Shown here piece by piece: positions 1 to 10,857 of a DNA stretch of 64,000 nucleotides. Within the stretch, counting starts at the first letter, position 1. Every line of letters begins with the position of its first letter. Source of the DNA: Malaya genurostris (lineage: Eukaryota; Arthropoda; Insecta; Diptera; Culicidae); contig NC_080572.1 of NCBI RefSeq assembly GCF_030247185.1, positions 36,248,516 to 36,312,515 on the forward strand, in the 5' to 3' direction. The translations under genes were made by a program, and so were the position numbers. The notes beneath the pieces were generated by a model that was not told the origin of the DNA, searched no databases, and saw nothing but the letters and a program-made list of their open reading frames with translations.

Positions 1-1325
1 CATTGAACATTCTGACATACAATTAGATGTTACGAAATAACCAGTATTGTTCTTTATGATAAAATAATGGTGGTTCTAAAAATACCCTTTTATGAAGGCG
101 TTCGTGATGGAGAGTGACGAGTTGAGTTCGAGTCTATTCTAAGTCGAAGCTAAGCATTTTATATAGCGAATCAGCAGAAAATTCTACTACAAACTACAAC
201 TGGTTGACAAATGAGCCGTATACAGTATAGTTAAGGAAAATTTCGCATAATTCTTTGGGTATACAATTATAGTTCTAATAACAACATACAAAATTTCTAT
301 GTCGATTATTTCATTTTGAATTTGTATAATACAGTGAAAGAAACTATCAAAGGGCAGTACCGGATTAATTTCTGGCATTCAGAAGGGCAAAATTATGTAA
401 TCCTCTAAGATAGACACTGCTTGGATATAAACGATATTAGACACTGTTGTGAATTCTGCACTACAAAAATTTCACAAAGCTAATAAAATTATCCCAGATA
501 TGCACTACATTGATGATTTTAATTACCGATTTGCCAAGAAGCAATCTTTATAATTCTTTTGATAAAATTGCGAGCCATTAGAAGGACTAATTTTGCATAA
601 TATTCCCCATTGTTGTCCATTTTTCGTTGCATTTGGCTCCAATGCAAACGACCAGCAGCAGGATGATGCAATCGATCGTCTTTGAAGGGAAACTGGCTCT
701 GCGACCTGTGCATTTGAGGTTTTGTACCACACAAAAGGTCTGCGCTTTCAGTACCGTCTGCTCCTCCTGATGACCGAAGACCAAATGAGAGCCCGACCTG
801 AGCGTTTGAGGCTTTATACCACGCAAAAGGTCTGCTGGCGACTGCTGCTCCCGACGATCGAAGTCCAAATGAAAGCACGACCTAAGCATTTGAAGCATTA
901 TACTTGGTTTGTTTTACTGATAGTGGGAGAACTTCACCTCGACATCCAGTTTCGTCTGAAGCACTAGAAGAAATGAACGATTTTCAATCAATATTTACCT
1001 TTTATACTCTTCCAGTAGATAATCGGAAAATATGACTACCTCAAAACCATCGTCCGGGTGCGAAAAAGGCAAGCAAGCGTGATAGATTTTCCTCAATATT
1101 TCCGAAAGTTTTAGAAAACGTTGTTTTTCAATTATGTATGGTTATCTCACACTGTTGAAAATTCAATCACAAATACAGGATAATATTTCCGATAGGTTGT
1201 AGAAAAAAATATGTTGTTGGGTTGAGTACATCAAAAGATATTCGCGATAAAGTTCTGCCCATTCTTGTACAGGGTAAATTTTGAACGCCCCATATTAAAG
1301 TGAATTGTATTCACGACAAAAACAT
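1..1325. repeat. Copy of a dispersed repeat family, cut by the window edge
   Basis: The first ~1.3 kb is a diverged copy of the sequence at about 43886-44840. Matching blocks include the region around 'aaataaccagtat', the block with 'acctgagcgtttgagg', and the end near 1267-1320 with 'gtattcacgac'. Other fragments of the family lie at 23298-23430, 43720-45735, 46826-47010, 49200-49291 plus 55311-55555, and inverted at about 56430-56480. One end carries 'gtcgtgaatac' and the other its reverse complement 'gtattcacgac', which suggests a terminal-inverted-repeat DNA element. No transposase frame is visible. The class is inferred. Confidence 0.6.
701..905. repeat. Short tandem array inside the dispersed repeat
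   Basis: A unit that begins 'cgacct(g)...catttgagg' and continues through an 'accacgcaaaaggtctg'-like block recurs at about 702, 794 and 878, so the period is roughly 84-92 bp and there are about 2.6 copies. The equivalent stretches near 44330 and 45250 carry fewer units. The small open frames across this array are not supported as genes. Confidence 0.55.
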
Positions 1326-1793
1326 TTTAACGAAGTATTTGAAAAAGGTTTCGAAATAGCGTTACTAATAAACATAATCGGTCAGTTGTGTTAACGTTTC
1401 GTGAATATCGTCAAAAATATCGTGACAGTATTGACCAAACAATGAGACAACATGTTGTTTCAACACTAGTTAGTAGCAGATTGTAAACAATAGCCTGTAT
1501 CCTGTACAAGTTATTCAAATGAAATGTTTCGATTGGTGTTGGGCCGTTCATCTTCATTCCTGATGAGACAATCAAAGGTGGTCGAGAAATTTGGATTGGT
1601 GTGCTCAGTGTTACTAGAAATATTTTAAAAAGTGATCTAGTCAGATTTTGTTGTTCAACGAGATGAGACTACATGTCATAGAACGAGTGCAACAATAGAC
1701 TATTTGTGTTAGCAGTAAGTTATATCGTTCATTTTGACGCGTTCTTAGCTTTAAAAGTCGGTCTAGTGGTGCCATGAATTCTTAGTTATTACA
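1326..1793. other. Intergenic, nothing recognised
   Basis: AT-rich sequence between the dispersed repeat and the SINE. I see no open frame, splice structure or repeat that I can name. Confidence 0.5.
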
Positions 1794-2022
1794 GATGCCC
1801 AAGTCGCAATGATTTCCTGGCAATCATTGCAAAGTCCTGGCATTACATTTCTTTCGTGGAATTTGGCCTTTCTGTTTCAACAGACTTCGCAGCCGATTCA
1901 TAGCATATAGAATCATTACATGGCGATCCTACTGACACTAAGAATCCTTCCAGGTCGTGGGCTCGAACATACGACAACAGGCTTGTGAGACCAGTGTCCT
2001 ATGCACTGAAACGCCAACCCGG
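1794..2022 (-). mobile_element. tRNA-derived SINE, minus strand
   Basis: Read on the minus strand from about 2022, the sequence begins with a tRNA-like head and has a B-box-like 'tgttcgagccc' about 60 bases in. A body of about 170 bases follows, ending near 1794. This layout is that of tRNA-headed SINEs of Diptera. No A-rich tail or clear target duplication is visible. An 'aataaataaataaatta' simple repeat lies beyond the head at 2040-2057. The class rests on the B box and layout; I cannot assign a named family. Confidence 0.5.
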
Positions 2023-2140
2023 AACTTTTCGCTGCTGCTAATAAATAAATAAATAAATTATGGGAAAGAAAAATAATTTAAATAAACAATATAACGGGAA
2101 AAAGATAGTTGCTCACGTTCAGTCACTCGGAGTATCATGA

Positions 2141-2151
2141 AATGACGTAAG
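2141..2151 (+). repeat. Target-site duplication, left of ORF1-only retroposon A
   Basis: 'aatgacgtaag' directly precedes the element start at 2152 and is repeated at 3577-3587 after the A-rich tail. The exact edge is ambiguous by a few A residues. Confidence 0.85.
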
Positions 2152-2208
2152 ACAGTTCGTGCTCGCATCTCACCCGACGCAGTCGAAAATCGTTTACGGT
2201 CGAAACCA

Positions 2209-2522
2209 GGGTGGCAAGGATAGGGCGCTCCAGCAAGTGCTATCGTAGCCAACATCTAGGACATTTGGTGGGCAATCAGAGCGCTCAAAGTATGGTAAAC
2301 AAACATTCGAACATTTCAATTCGAGTAAAATCTTAATTTCCTTCTTGTAGTGATGATATTCTGATCGATAATTTGCGGGGAAGTGCGGTAAAGGGTACTG
2401 AATAAACAAGTAGTTTGTAATATCCAATTTTTTGTTAGTCCTTCTTCTTCATTGTTTTGGTGTTTGCAGAATGATGCTGGCCACAATTTCATGACGTCAT
2501 AGCAGGAGGCTGGTTGAAACAA
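2209..2522. other. Segment present in copy A but absent from copy B
   Basis: Copy B runs straight from the 'cggtcgaaacca' block into the 'gaaacaaa' block, whereas copy A has about 314 extra bases here. They could be an insertion in A or a deletion in B. A short 'gaaac' occurs at both edges. The stretch has no recognisable coding content. Confidence 0.6.
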
Positions 2523-2565
2523 CAGAAACAAAGACAATACGCCAGTTAACAATAGAATGTACGGA

Positions 2566-3530
2566 ATGGTCAAATACGATTTAACAAAGCCTGAAACTTG
2601 GCCTGCAAGACCGAATTCAATTTGTATAGATTTCAAGTGTTGCAAAGTTAGACCAGCAGCAAATGCAATTGAAATCTTACTTAAAGAACGAATGCATCTA
2701 GACGCTAATAATGTAAGTGAGATTCAATTCAACAAGGCGTCTAACTGTGTGTACATTATGTTTAAACGTGAAAATGATGCACTTGCATTCGCTTCGGTTA
2801 ACAAAGAGGTGCACAACGTTGAGTGTGACAACATTAAATACAACATCCCTGTGCACATGGTGGACAATGTCATAGAAGTACGCGTGCATGACCCCCCCCC
2901 CGCAGGCCACCGATCAGTACGCTCGGGAGAATATGTCGCAGTACGGTGAAATCCTTTCCATCGAAAGGGAAGTATGACGGATTTTTCCCCGGCATCCGGA
3001 ATGGCGTGCGAGTTGTGCGTATGCAACTACGTAAGGCAATTCCATCTTACATCATTTGTGATCAAGGTGGGACACGTCCGTGTAAAACGTCGATGACCTA
3101 TGAAAATCAGCTGGTTGCATGCCAGTTTTGTGAACAACCTGCACACTACGGTAAACCTTGCACTGAAACTGCGAAAAAGACATTTTCAACCAAAGACAAG
3201 GTCAACCGTTCAAAAACGAAAACTAGTGAGCGCAGTACTCATGTTTCACCATCAAACCAACCAGCAACTGCAACCAATGTACAACAAGGCGCATCTAAAG
3301 CAACTAGCAACGAGCTCAAGACTACGAACAACAAGGAAAACAAAACGAAGACGGACACCAACAACAATACAACCGATGAGGCAATGGATGACGAGACGAG
3401 CCACGAACAAAGTGTCCCTCAACCCTCGCAGGAGGGAAATGGAAGCTCTTCTCCTCCTAGAAAAAGAGTGACAACGAGATCCACTTCAAAAAATTTATTT
3501 TTTAAAAAATCGGCTAATTCGGCCACGTAA
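2566..3530 (+). pseudogene. Gag/ORF1-like nucleic-acid-binding protein of retroposon A (frameshifted)
   Basis: The conserved start is the ATG of 'MVKYDLTKPE' at 2566, also present in copy B. The N-terminal part contains an RRM-like stretch with 'VRVHDPPP'. The frame breaks in a run of about ten C residues near 2891-2900, where copy B has a shorter C run and stays open. The frame resumes in 2946-3530, with 'FFPGIRNGVRVVRM', a CX2CX4HX4C zinc knuckle 'CQFCEQPAHYGKPC', and a hydrophilic Lys/Thr/Asn-rich tail ending in 'KKSANSAT'. The protein would bind the element's RNA, as Gag-like ORF1 proteins of LINEs do. Length if intact is about 320 residues. No enzymatic domain follows. Confidence 0.7.
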
Positions 3531-3576
3531 AACTTGTATGCAAATAGGCCTGAATAAAAATATCTTAAATAAAAAA

Positions 3577-3587
3577 AATGACGTAAG
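3577..3587 (+). repeat. Target-site duplication, right of retroposon A
   Basis: 'aatgacgtaag', identical to 2141-2151, follows the A-rich tail. Confidence 0.85.
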
Positions 3588-4136
3588 TCGCCTAGCTTTT
3601 ACACTAACATATCCATAAAATGAGCAAAATATCAATGACATTTATAATGTTACTGTCAACCGGGTTGATCGAGCACCCAGAAGCGAGTAGTCGACTAAGA
3701 ATTCATTGCTTAACGCTGAACGTGAGCATGAGAACTATCTCCAGCTAGATGATGATGCTGACCAGGGTAGGCTTTTTCGTTAATTTCCAGCGAATTTCAA
3801 CAATTCTAAGAAGAACTGGTTATTTACTAGTTCTGTATATTCGATATATTCAGTTATATAAATTTTTTACTTGCAAAATCGGGAAAGAATAAGAAGGAAA
3901 CGAATTGACAATTCAATCCGCATCTTCTCACTCAATTCCGATAGATTTCCGAACCAACCGGCACTGGAGTTTGAATTTATTTGATATTCATTATGATTTC
4001 TACATAGAATTCCGAATGAAAATTTCTTGTCGATCCGAAATTCTTTCGGATCCGATAATGTGGGTATTTTTCACAAAGTTGTGCTTCCGCATTTGAAAAT
4101 TTTTCCTGATAAAAAATTTTCCTGACTGATTAGAAA
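3588..4136. other. Intergenic, nothing recognised
   Basis: AT-rich spacer. The open frame near 3905-4096 shows no coding features. Confidence 0.45.
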
Positions 4137-4224
4137 CCACGTAGACTGTGAACAAATTCCCCCCTCCCCCTCGTAAACAAACGTAGACTTATGAAACCAT
4201 CCCTCCCCCAAAGAGTCTACGTGG
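4137..4224. repeat. Small palindromic MITE-like repeat
   Basis: 'ccacgtagac' at 4137-4146 is repeated in reverse complement at 4215-4224, with C-rich runs between. It can fold back on itself. Class is inferred from the terminal inversion only. Confidence 0.55.
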
Positions 4225-4544
4225 ATCCTTTATCGAATTTTTTACAACTTAAAAAACAAAGGGCACGATTTGAAAAGGAAGTATAAAAGACGAAACAGAG
4301 CTACATAAGAGAGCTGACCGAGAAAATTGACGAAACCACTATGGAATCTCGTAAAAGAAGTGGACAACTCTCTCACTCACACTCAACATTTTTTGCTGAA
4401 TCTTGGCAAAAAATGCCGAGATTTGCAGATCCGAGAGATCGGTAATCATCTCGGCAAAATAATTCGCTGTGGACGAGGCATGGTTTCCTTGTTTATTAAG
4501 GCCAACTTGATCTAAGCTGCGTTCCCACAGCGGCAGTTTGTAAA

Positions 4545-4790
4545 AACTTTGAATGCAAAAACCAGATGAATACATTTGTTTTGGAAAAACCGGTTATGTT
4601 TTTGTCCCGTTTTTGCATTCAAAGTTATTTTGTTCGGTTCTTGCAGAAAAGATTTTTTTAAACGATTTTTGCATTGCAAAATCCATGTCCGGTTTTTGCT
4701 CTCAATGTTTTTATCCGATTTTTGCATTCAAAAATACTTAAACGGGTTTTCCAAACTAAGTTGCACTTATCCGATTTTTGCTTTCAGCCG
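4545..4790 (+). repeat. Degenerate tandem repeat with core 'tttttgcattcaaa'
   Basis: The core or a close variant recurs about six times between 4545 and 4790, preceded by 'ccg' or 'cga', at irregular spacing of about 50-60 bases. The overlapping open frames on both strands are translations of this array, not genes. Confidence 0.6.
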
Positions 4791-4827
4791 TTCATATGAA
4801 CAGCAGATTTTTTTATTTTACTTTTCT

Positions 4828-5274
4828 TTTCAAGAAATATAACAATCTTTTACCTTCATCAAATATATATTATTTTCCCGCTCCACCTGTAATAGCTAAA
4901 CCGATTCTCGAGCTCAACATTTTAAAATGTCGAAGTAGATCGGCAACACGACATTTTGCTGATTGTTCAGTAATCCACATGCCCTTTTCCGAAATTCGTT
5001 AATGTAATATTCTGATATCTCGGTAAAGCGCGTTCTTTTACCGAAGTTTGGAAAAGTATTATGCTGAGCTTGCCAGTAAACAACAAATATACCGAAACCA
5101 GTAAATCCGTTTGCCGATATTTCGAACAGTGTGTTAACTTTTACTGAAACTCGGTGGAACACTTGTCATTTAAAGTCTCTTGTCGAATGTGCAAAACACC
5201 ACGTAGCCATTGCTGGTGGAGCGGAAAAATAATATATATTTGATGAAGATAGGAGATTCTTATATTTCTTGAAA
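4828..5274. mobile_element. MITE with ~70-bp inverted arms
   Basis: The arm at 4828-4905 reappears in reverse complement at about 5206-5274, including 'aatatatatttgatgaag' and the outermost 'tatatttcttgaaa'. About 300 bases separate the arms. No coding content. No clear target duplication seen. Confidence 0.6.
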
Positions 5275-5414
5275 ATGCCGAAAAAACATAGATTTCTGTT
5301 TTAATGCCAAAAAACATGGATTGAGTATTGTAAAAACAGCTTTTAAACAAGAATCGTACAAACGAATAACAGTTGACTTTATACACTCTTTGTAAATTAA
5401 TATATCACGCCTAA

Positions 5415-7801
5415 TCAATTCAATTTTTCCACAACTAAATTCGTCGTACATTTAAGTTTGAGAAAGAATGGCGATTCCTGATCAGGTAAATACGTGGACG
5501 GACGCAACTGATATACACCAGCGGGAATAGTTTCCAGATCCAGTACACAGAAACCAGACCGATAGCTTCCGGTGCTCTGCGATATAAACGGTGCGGTCAC
5601 CTCCGAATCCTCAAGTGAAACGACTGTCAGTTCTAGCCCTACCTGGTACACCTTTGGACCACGGAGTTCAACTACTAATTGAATGCTGTTTTTCGGACCT
5701 ATATGCAGTCGATACAGAGGATTGTTTTTATACGTGAGTGGATGATTTGGACAGCCTCCCGCCGAACGGCCCTTCCATTCGCCATTGATCTGGAATAGTT
5801 TCTAATTGTGACTATCAGGTTAATATATAATATATGCATGAAATATTTACGTTCTCCACTGTTTGAAATTGACTGTCGATCTTTCTTAAATCGAATTTAT
5901 CTCGGCAATATGCACGCAATGTGTAATAAATAGTAGCTGTTTTTTCATACTGCGATATCACAAGTGTATACTTCCGAACTGAACTAGGATCTAGTCGAAT
6001 TTTACACAAGTAGTGCGGACTATTAATCCGTACGCCATCAATGTAAGGGGGAGGATCCGCTAGAAAAAGTTGATTAACATCCTCTAGGTATATTTGATGA
6101 GAGCGCTTAAAAATACTCACAAGGATAATAGACTCTTTTACCATTGTTTTTATATACCAATACTGTTATATATTCTCGATTTTCTCGAAAATCTTCAATT
6201 GTAGTAATGTGTCGAGTCAGTAAAATCCAAACAGAGCCTTTTCCCGCTGGCACAGTCAAACTGAACTGAGGATTGTCACCAACATTATAAGCATCTTTCA
6301 TTGGACCAACACCCGCGTTCCACGATTGATGTATGCAGTAAGTATAATGGAACAGAGCCGGATCCCAATTTAAATATAATACGTCGAAAAAGTTCAGAAT
6401 GGAGTTATAGTCAATCCAAAACACTCCGTTATCATAGTTTGCTGCCAGTGTTGGGTCATAGTCTAACAATTCCTGCAATTCTCGAGTCCAATGGACAGTA
6501 TCAAGCTCAGAATAATTTCCGCGCCAACGTAGATGTGACCAAGGATTTTTTAACTGAAACAACTTTACTCCATCGATCTCACGCATGCTGAGCACTGCAT
6601 AGGCGTGAGTGGAAACGAGTCCCGTGCGCTCGGCTTCAGCATCAGATAGATCGCCAGTTGCAACAGTTACAAGACACCGACCAGCAGTAAGCCCTTCCTT
6701 AAGACGACTGAACACTGCATCTGCGTTAAAATCGGCTTCGTTCGGACGGATCGATACTCGCTCCGGTATCCAACCTGTCAACGCATGCAAATCAATGTTC
6801 TGCAACGAAAAACTTCATTCAAATATTCCGTGAATAAGTTACAAATTCTACCTACGCTATTGGAACCTGGAAAATCATATCCTCCCATCAGTTTCATATA
6901 AGCCTTCTCTAGCAGTGACACCCAGAACTCGTTTTTGTTGCTCGAATAAGAGCACAGCAACTGATTAAATTTTCCCAGTGGCAAATAATCATCAATTACT
7001 ACCTTTCTTGGAATTCCATTAACATGCATCCGAACCGAATACTTTCCACTAGGGTTATAAATTGGTTCATCACGACTATTTCTCGGGTAAATAATCGACG
7101 TTAAAATCCTACGATTGAATTTTTTTTCGTACAAAGATGCAACTGCGAGTGATGCCACAAAACTACAATCTGAAACCACTGTCTGCCGGATACTATAAAA
7201 ATCCGCGTGGTCGCCAGTAATTAACTGTGGTCTTTCGCAAAGATCTCCAACGCGTATCCACTGAACAAAATCCCGCTTCTGTTTCGGTGCTAATTCCAGA
7301 ATTCCATCTTTATCGGAAAATGGAATAGGGAATATGAACTTTTCCATCAAATCGATATCCATAAATGGAACATAAATCTTGGAATTAATACGAGACGTGT
7401 GTTCGAGTACTTTTTTCTCCTCACTGGTGTATGCATTTCGAGATCCGCTTACCTCTAGTCTTGGACTGTGCACAGGACTGACTAGAAATTATTACACATC
7501 TTGGAGTTATTGAAAAAGAATATTTATTCGCCTTACCAACGGTAGTGCTACTTCGTACCGGATGAGCCGTAGTCGTACCAGGGGCAATTGAGGGGACGTG
7601 CTTGATGCCTTTCAGTTCTTCAGCCCGTTCAAGTGCTTGTTTAGCAAATCTATTGAGCTTTTCGCGTTTTTCACGATCCTCGATAGAAAGAATTGTTTCT
7701 ACTGCTTTTCCATACAACTCGATGGCCAATTCTCTATGACCATCTTCGTCAGCATCAAGAGCCCGGGATAAAATCAAACGACAAGCAGACTCAACCGACA
7801 T
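5415..7801 (-). CDS. CAPN7: Calpain-7 (MIT-domain cysteine protease), five coding exons
   Basis: Proposed exons on the minus strand are 7801-7537, 7481-6856, 6799-6121, 6059-5851 and 5789-5415. All junctions are GT/AG and phases agree, giving about 717 residues. Residues ~3-70 form one MIT domain, which binds ESCRT-III tails. The catalytic domain follows, with Cys194 in 'SDCSFVASL', His362 in 'STHAYAVL' and Asn382 in 'QLKNPWSH'. Two C2-like calpain domains follow, about 430-590 and 595-717. Vertebrate calpain-7 is about 810 residues with two MIT domains, so this copy lacks one. Calpain-7 is a cytosolic papain-fold protease linked to endosomal sorting. Introns 1, 3 and 4 are about 55-62 bases. 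Everything upstream of 5854 in transcription lies in a duplicated block. This is the only copy that keeps the last exon. Confidence 0.9.
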
Positions 7802-8294
7802 TTCACAACTAATTACTTTTACGTGTTCTATATATGAAGTTCTTCCTAACGATGTTCTATCTGATTTTGATTTCTGATCAAAATTGTTCTAACATTTTGC
7901 TGGTTCGATGAGTCAGCTCGCGAAAGCTTGTTATCGTACGGTTTGTTTATGTTTTTGTTAATTTCTCTCATTTAAAGATACCTGCGTGAATTCTCCGACC
8001 AAAACCGTTCAGCAACAAAAAAATTACTCTCCAGCGACTGCAGCGCCAATGGATACGAGATAATGAACTAAAATAAACAAATAGTTATATAATTTCCTAT
8101 CTAATACGATCAAGATAACGTAGAAACAACATAAAAATGCGTGGAATAATCTAAATAAAGCAACATATTATTCCATGGTAGCACATATTAAAGTAAAACA
8201 CGAAAAATGAACATGTAAGAGAACACATCAATTTAGTGCGCACATAAACTTGGTTATCGAGTTTTGGGCAGAGGGTTTAGTTAGGACCCCTGAC
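7802..8294. other. 5' flank of calpain-7 copy 1
   Basis: About 490 bases upstream of the calpain start codon, identical to 10310-10802 in the other unit. It contains part of a monomer of the ~167-bp repeat seen at 13029-13430 (the block around 'ttagtgcgcac'). A promoter is expected here, but I see no clear TATA box or initiator. Confidence 0.5.
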
Positions 8295-8349
8295 CAGTGA
8301 TGCGAACGGTACCGGTAAAGTACATTTCTTTCCCTACATTCTACACACT
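8295..8349. mobile_element. 55-bp orphan end of a hAT element
   Basis: Identical to the first 55 bases of the hAT element at 10803-10857. The sequence then stops abruptly at the duplication junction. It arose by the tandem duplication, not by a separate transposition. Confidence 0.85.
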
Positions 8350-10309
8350 TGAAATTTCAAACTCCACTGTTTGAAATTGACTGTCGATCTTTCTTAAATC
8401 GAATTTATCTCGGCAATATGCACGCAATGTGTAATAAATAGTAGCTGTTTTTTCATACTGCGATATCACAAGTGTATACTTCCGAACTGAACTAGGATCT
8501 AGTCGAATTTTACACAAGTAGTGCGGACTATTAATCCGTACGCCATCAATGTAAGGGGGAGGATCCGCTAGAAAAAGTTGATTAACATCCTCTAGGTATA
8601 TTTGATGAGAGCGCTTAAAAATACTCACAAGGATAATAGACTCTTTTACCATTGTTTTTATATACCAATACTGTTATATATTCTCGATTTTCTCGAAAAT
8701 CTTCAATTGTAGTAATGTGTCGAGTCAGTAAAATCCAAACAGAGCCTTTTCCCGCTGGCACAGTCAAACTGAACTGAGGATTGTCACCAACATTATAAGC
8801 ATCTTTCATTGGACCAACACCCGCGTTCCACGATTGATGTATGCAGTAAGTATAATGGAACAGAGCCGGATCCCAATTTAAATATAATACGTCGAAAAAG
8901 TTCAGAATGGAGTTATAGTCAATCCAAAACACTCCGTTATCATAGTTTGCTGCCAGTGTTGGGTCATAGTCTAACAATTCCTGCAATTCTCGAGTCCAAT
9001 GGACAGTATCAAGCTCAGAATAATTTCCGCGCCAACGTAGATGTGACCAAGGATTTTTTAACTGAAACAACTTTACTCCATCGATCTCACGCATGCTGAG
9101 CACTGCATAGGCGTGAGTGGAAACGAGTCCCGTGCGCTCGGCTTCAGCATCAGATAGATCGCCAGTTGCAACAGTTACAAGACACCGACCAGCAGTAAGC
9201 CCTTCCTTAAGACGACTGAACACTGCATCTGCGTTAAAATCGGCTTCGTTCGGACGGATCGATACTCGCTCCGGTATCCAACCTGTCAACGCATGCAAAT
9301 CAATGTTCTGCAACGAAAAACTTCATTCAAATATTCCGTGAATAAGTTACAAATTCTACCTACGCTATTGGAACCTGGAAAATCATATCCTCCCATCAGT
9401 TTCATATAAGCCTTCTCTAGCAGTGACACCCAGAACTCGTTTTTGTTGCTCGAATAAGAGCACAGCAACTGATTAAATTTTCCCAGTGGCAAATAATCAT
9501 CAATTACTACCTTTCTTGGAATTCCATTAACATGCATCCGAACCGAATACTTTCCACTAGGGTTATAAATTGGTTCATCACGACTATTTCTCGGGTAAAT
9601 AATCGACGTTAAAATCCTACGATTGAATTTTTTTTCGTACAAAGATGCAACTGCGAGTGATGCCACAAAACTACAATCTGAAACCACTGTCTGCCGGATA
9701 CTATAAAAATCCGCGTGGTCGCCAGTAATTAACTGTGGTCTTTCGCAAAGATCTCCAACGCGTATCCACTGAACAAAATCCCGCTTCTGTTTCGGTGCTA
9801 ATTCCAGAATTCCATCTTTATCGGAAAATGGAATAGGGAATATGAACTTTTCCATCAAATCGATATCCATAAATGGAACATAAATCTTGGAATTAATACG
9901 AGACGTGTGTTCGAGTACTTTTTTCTCCTCACTGGTGTATGCATTTCGAGATCCGCTTACCTCTAGTCTTGGACTGTGCACAGGACTGACTAGAAATTAT
10001 TACACATCTTGGAGTTATTGAAAAAGAATATTTATTCGCCTTACCAACGGTAGTGCTACTTCGTACCGGATGAGCCGTAGTCGTACCAGGGGCAATTGAG
10101 GGGACGTGCTTGATGCCTTTCAGTTCTTCAGCCCGTTCAAGTGCTTGTTTAGCAAATCTATTGAGCTTTTCGCGTTTTTCACGATCCTCGATAGAAAGAA
10201 TTGTTTCTACTGCTTTTCCATACAACTCGATGGCCAATTCTCTATGACCATCTTCGTCAGCATCAAGAGCCCGGGATAAAATCAAACGACAAGCAGACTC
10301 AACCGACAT
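8341..10309 (-). pseudogene. Calpain-7, second copy, 3'-truncated
   Basis: Exons equivalent to the first four of the full copy lie at 10309-10045, 9989-9364, 9307-8629 and 8567-8362. The duplication breakpoint falls three bases before the end of exon 4, so the donor site and last exon are lost. Translation would run from '...QFQTVE' into spacer and hAT sequence, stopping at 8341 after about seven foreign residues. The product would be about 600 residues, with the MIT domain, the full catalytic triad and one C2-like domain, but without the last ~124 residues. No frameshift is visible, so an active, truncated protease is formally possible. No obvious polyadenylation signal was found before the next gene copy. 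Confidence 0.8.
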
Positions 10310-10857
10310 TTCACAACTAATTACTTTTACGTGTTCTATATATGAAGTTCTTCCTAACGATGTTCTATCTGATTTTGATTTCTGATCAAAATTGTTCTAA
10401 CATTTTGCTGGTTCGATGAGTCAGCTCGCGAAAGCTTGTTATCGTACGGTTTGTTTATGTTTTTGTTAATTTCTCTCATTTAAAGATACCTGCGTGAATT
10501 CTCCGACCAAAACCGTTCAGCAACAAAAAAATTACTCTCCAGCGACTGCAGCGCCAATGGATACGAGATAATGAACTAAAATAAACAAATAGTTATATAA
10601 TTTCCTATCTAATACGATCAAGATAACGTAGAAACAACATAAAAATGCGTGGAATAATCTAAATAAAGCAACATATTATTCCATGGTAGCACATATTAAA
10701 GTAAAACACGAAAAATGAACATGTAAGAGAACACATCAATTTAGTGCGCACATAAACTTGGTTATCGAGTTTTGGGCAGAGGGTTTAGTTAGGACCCCTG
10801 ACCAGTGATGCGAACGGTACCGGTAAAGTACATTTCTTTCCCTACATTCTACACACT
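8362..10857. repeat. Tandem segmental duplication, unit 2 (2496 bp)
   Basis: Right-hand partner of 5854-8349. Beyond 10857 the hAT element continues, so the original right edge of the duplicated block lies inside the hAT end. Confidence 0.9.
10795..10802 (+). repeat. 8-bp target-site duplication, left of hAT
   Basis: 'cccctgac' directly before the element start; the same eight bases follow the element at 13029-13036. Eight bases is the hAT standard. Confidence 0.85.

Larger units (their letters stand above)
2152..3576 (+). mobile_element. ORF1-only non-LTR retroposon, copy A
   Basis: A complete insertion. It starts 'acagttcgtgct', ends in an A-rich tail, and is flanked by an 11-bp target duplication. 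Copy B (30839-32893) has the same start and end, with its own different target duplication. Both contain a single Gag/ORF1-like frame followed directly by a ~50-base 3' UTR; no endonuclease or reverse transcriptase frame is present. Copy A carries about 314 bases at 2209-2522 that copy B lacks. The 3' tail (3520-3576) resembles the tail of the I-like LINE at 55242-55310. The structure recalls HAL1 of mammals or HeT-A of Drosophila; that comparison is inference. Confidence 0.75.
5854..8349. repeat. Tandem segmental duplication, unit 1 (2496 bp)
   Basis: Matches 8362-10857 at a constant offset of 2508 wherever I compared, and the encoded proteins are identical. The unit spans from the last bases of calpain exon 4 through the 5' flank into the first 55 bases of the hAT element. 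A 12-base spacer, 8350-8361, separates the units. Confidence 0.9.

Noticed and set aside
519..967. Overlapping open frames on both strands near the left end
   Set aside because: They translate the 84-92-bp tandem array inside a dispersed repeat, overlap each other in several frames and have no domain.
6301..6833. Plus-strand open frames of 96 and 74 codons
   Set aside because: They are antisense shadows of calpain-7 exon 3; the same shadows recur in the duplicated unit.
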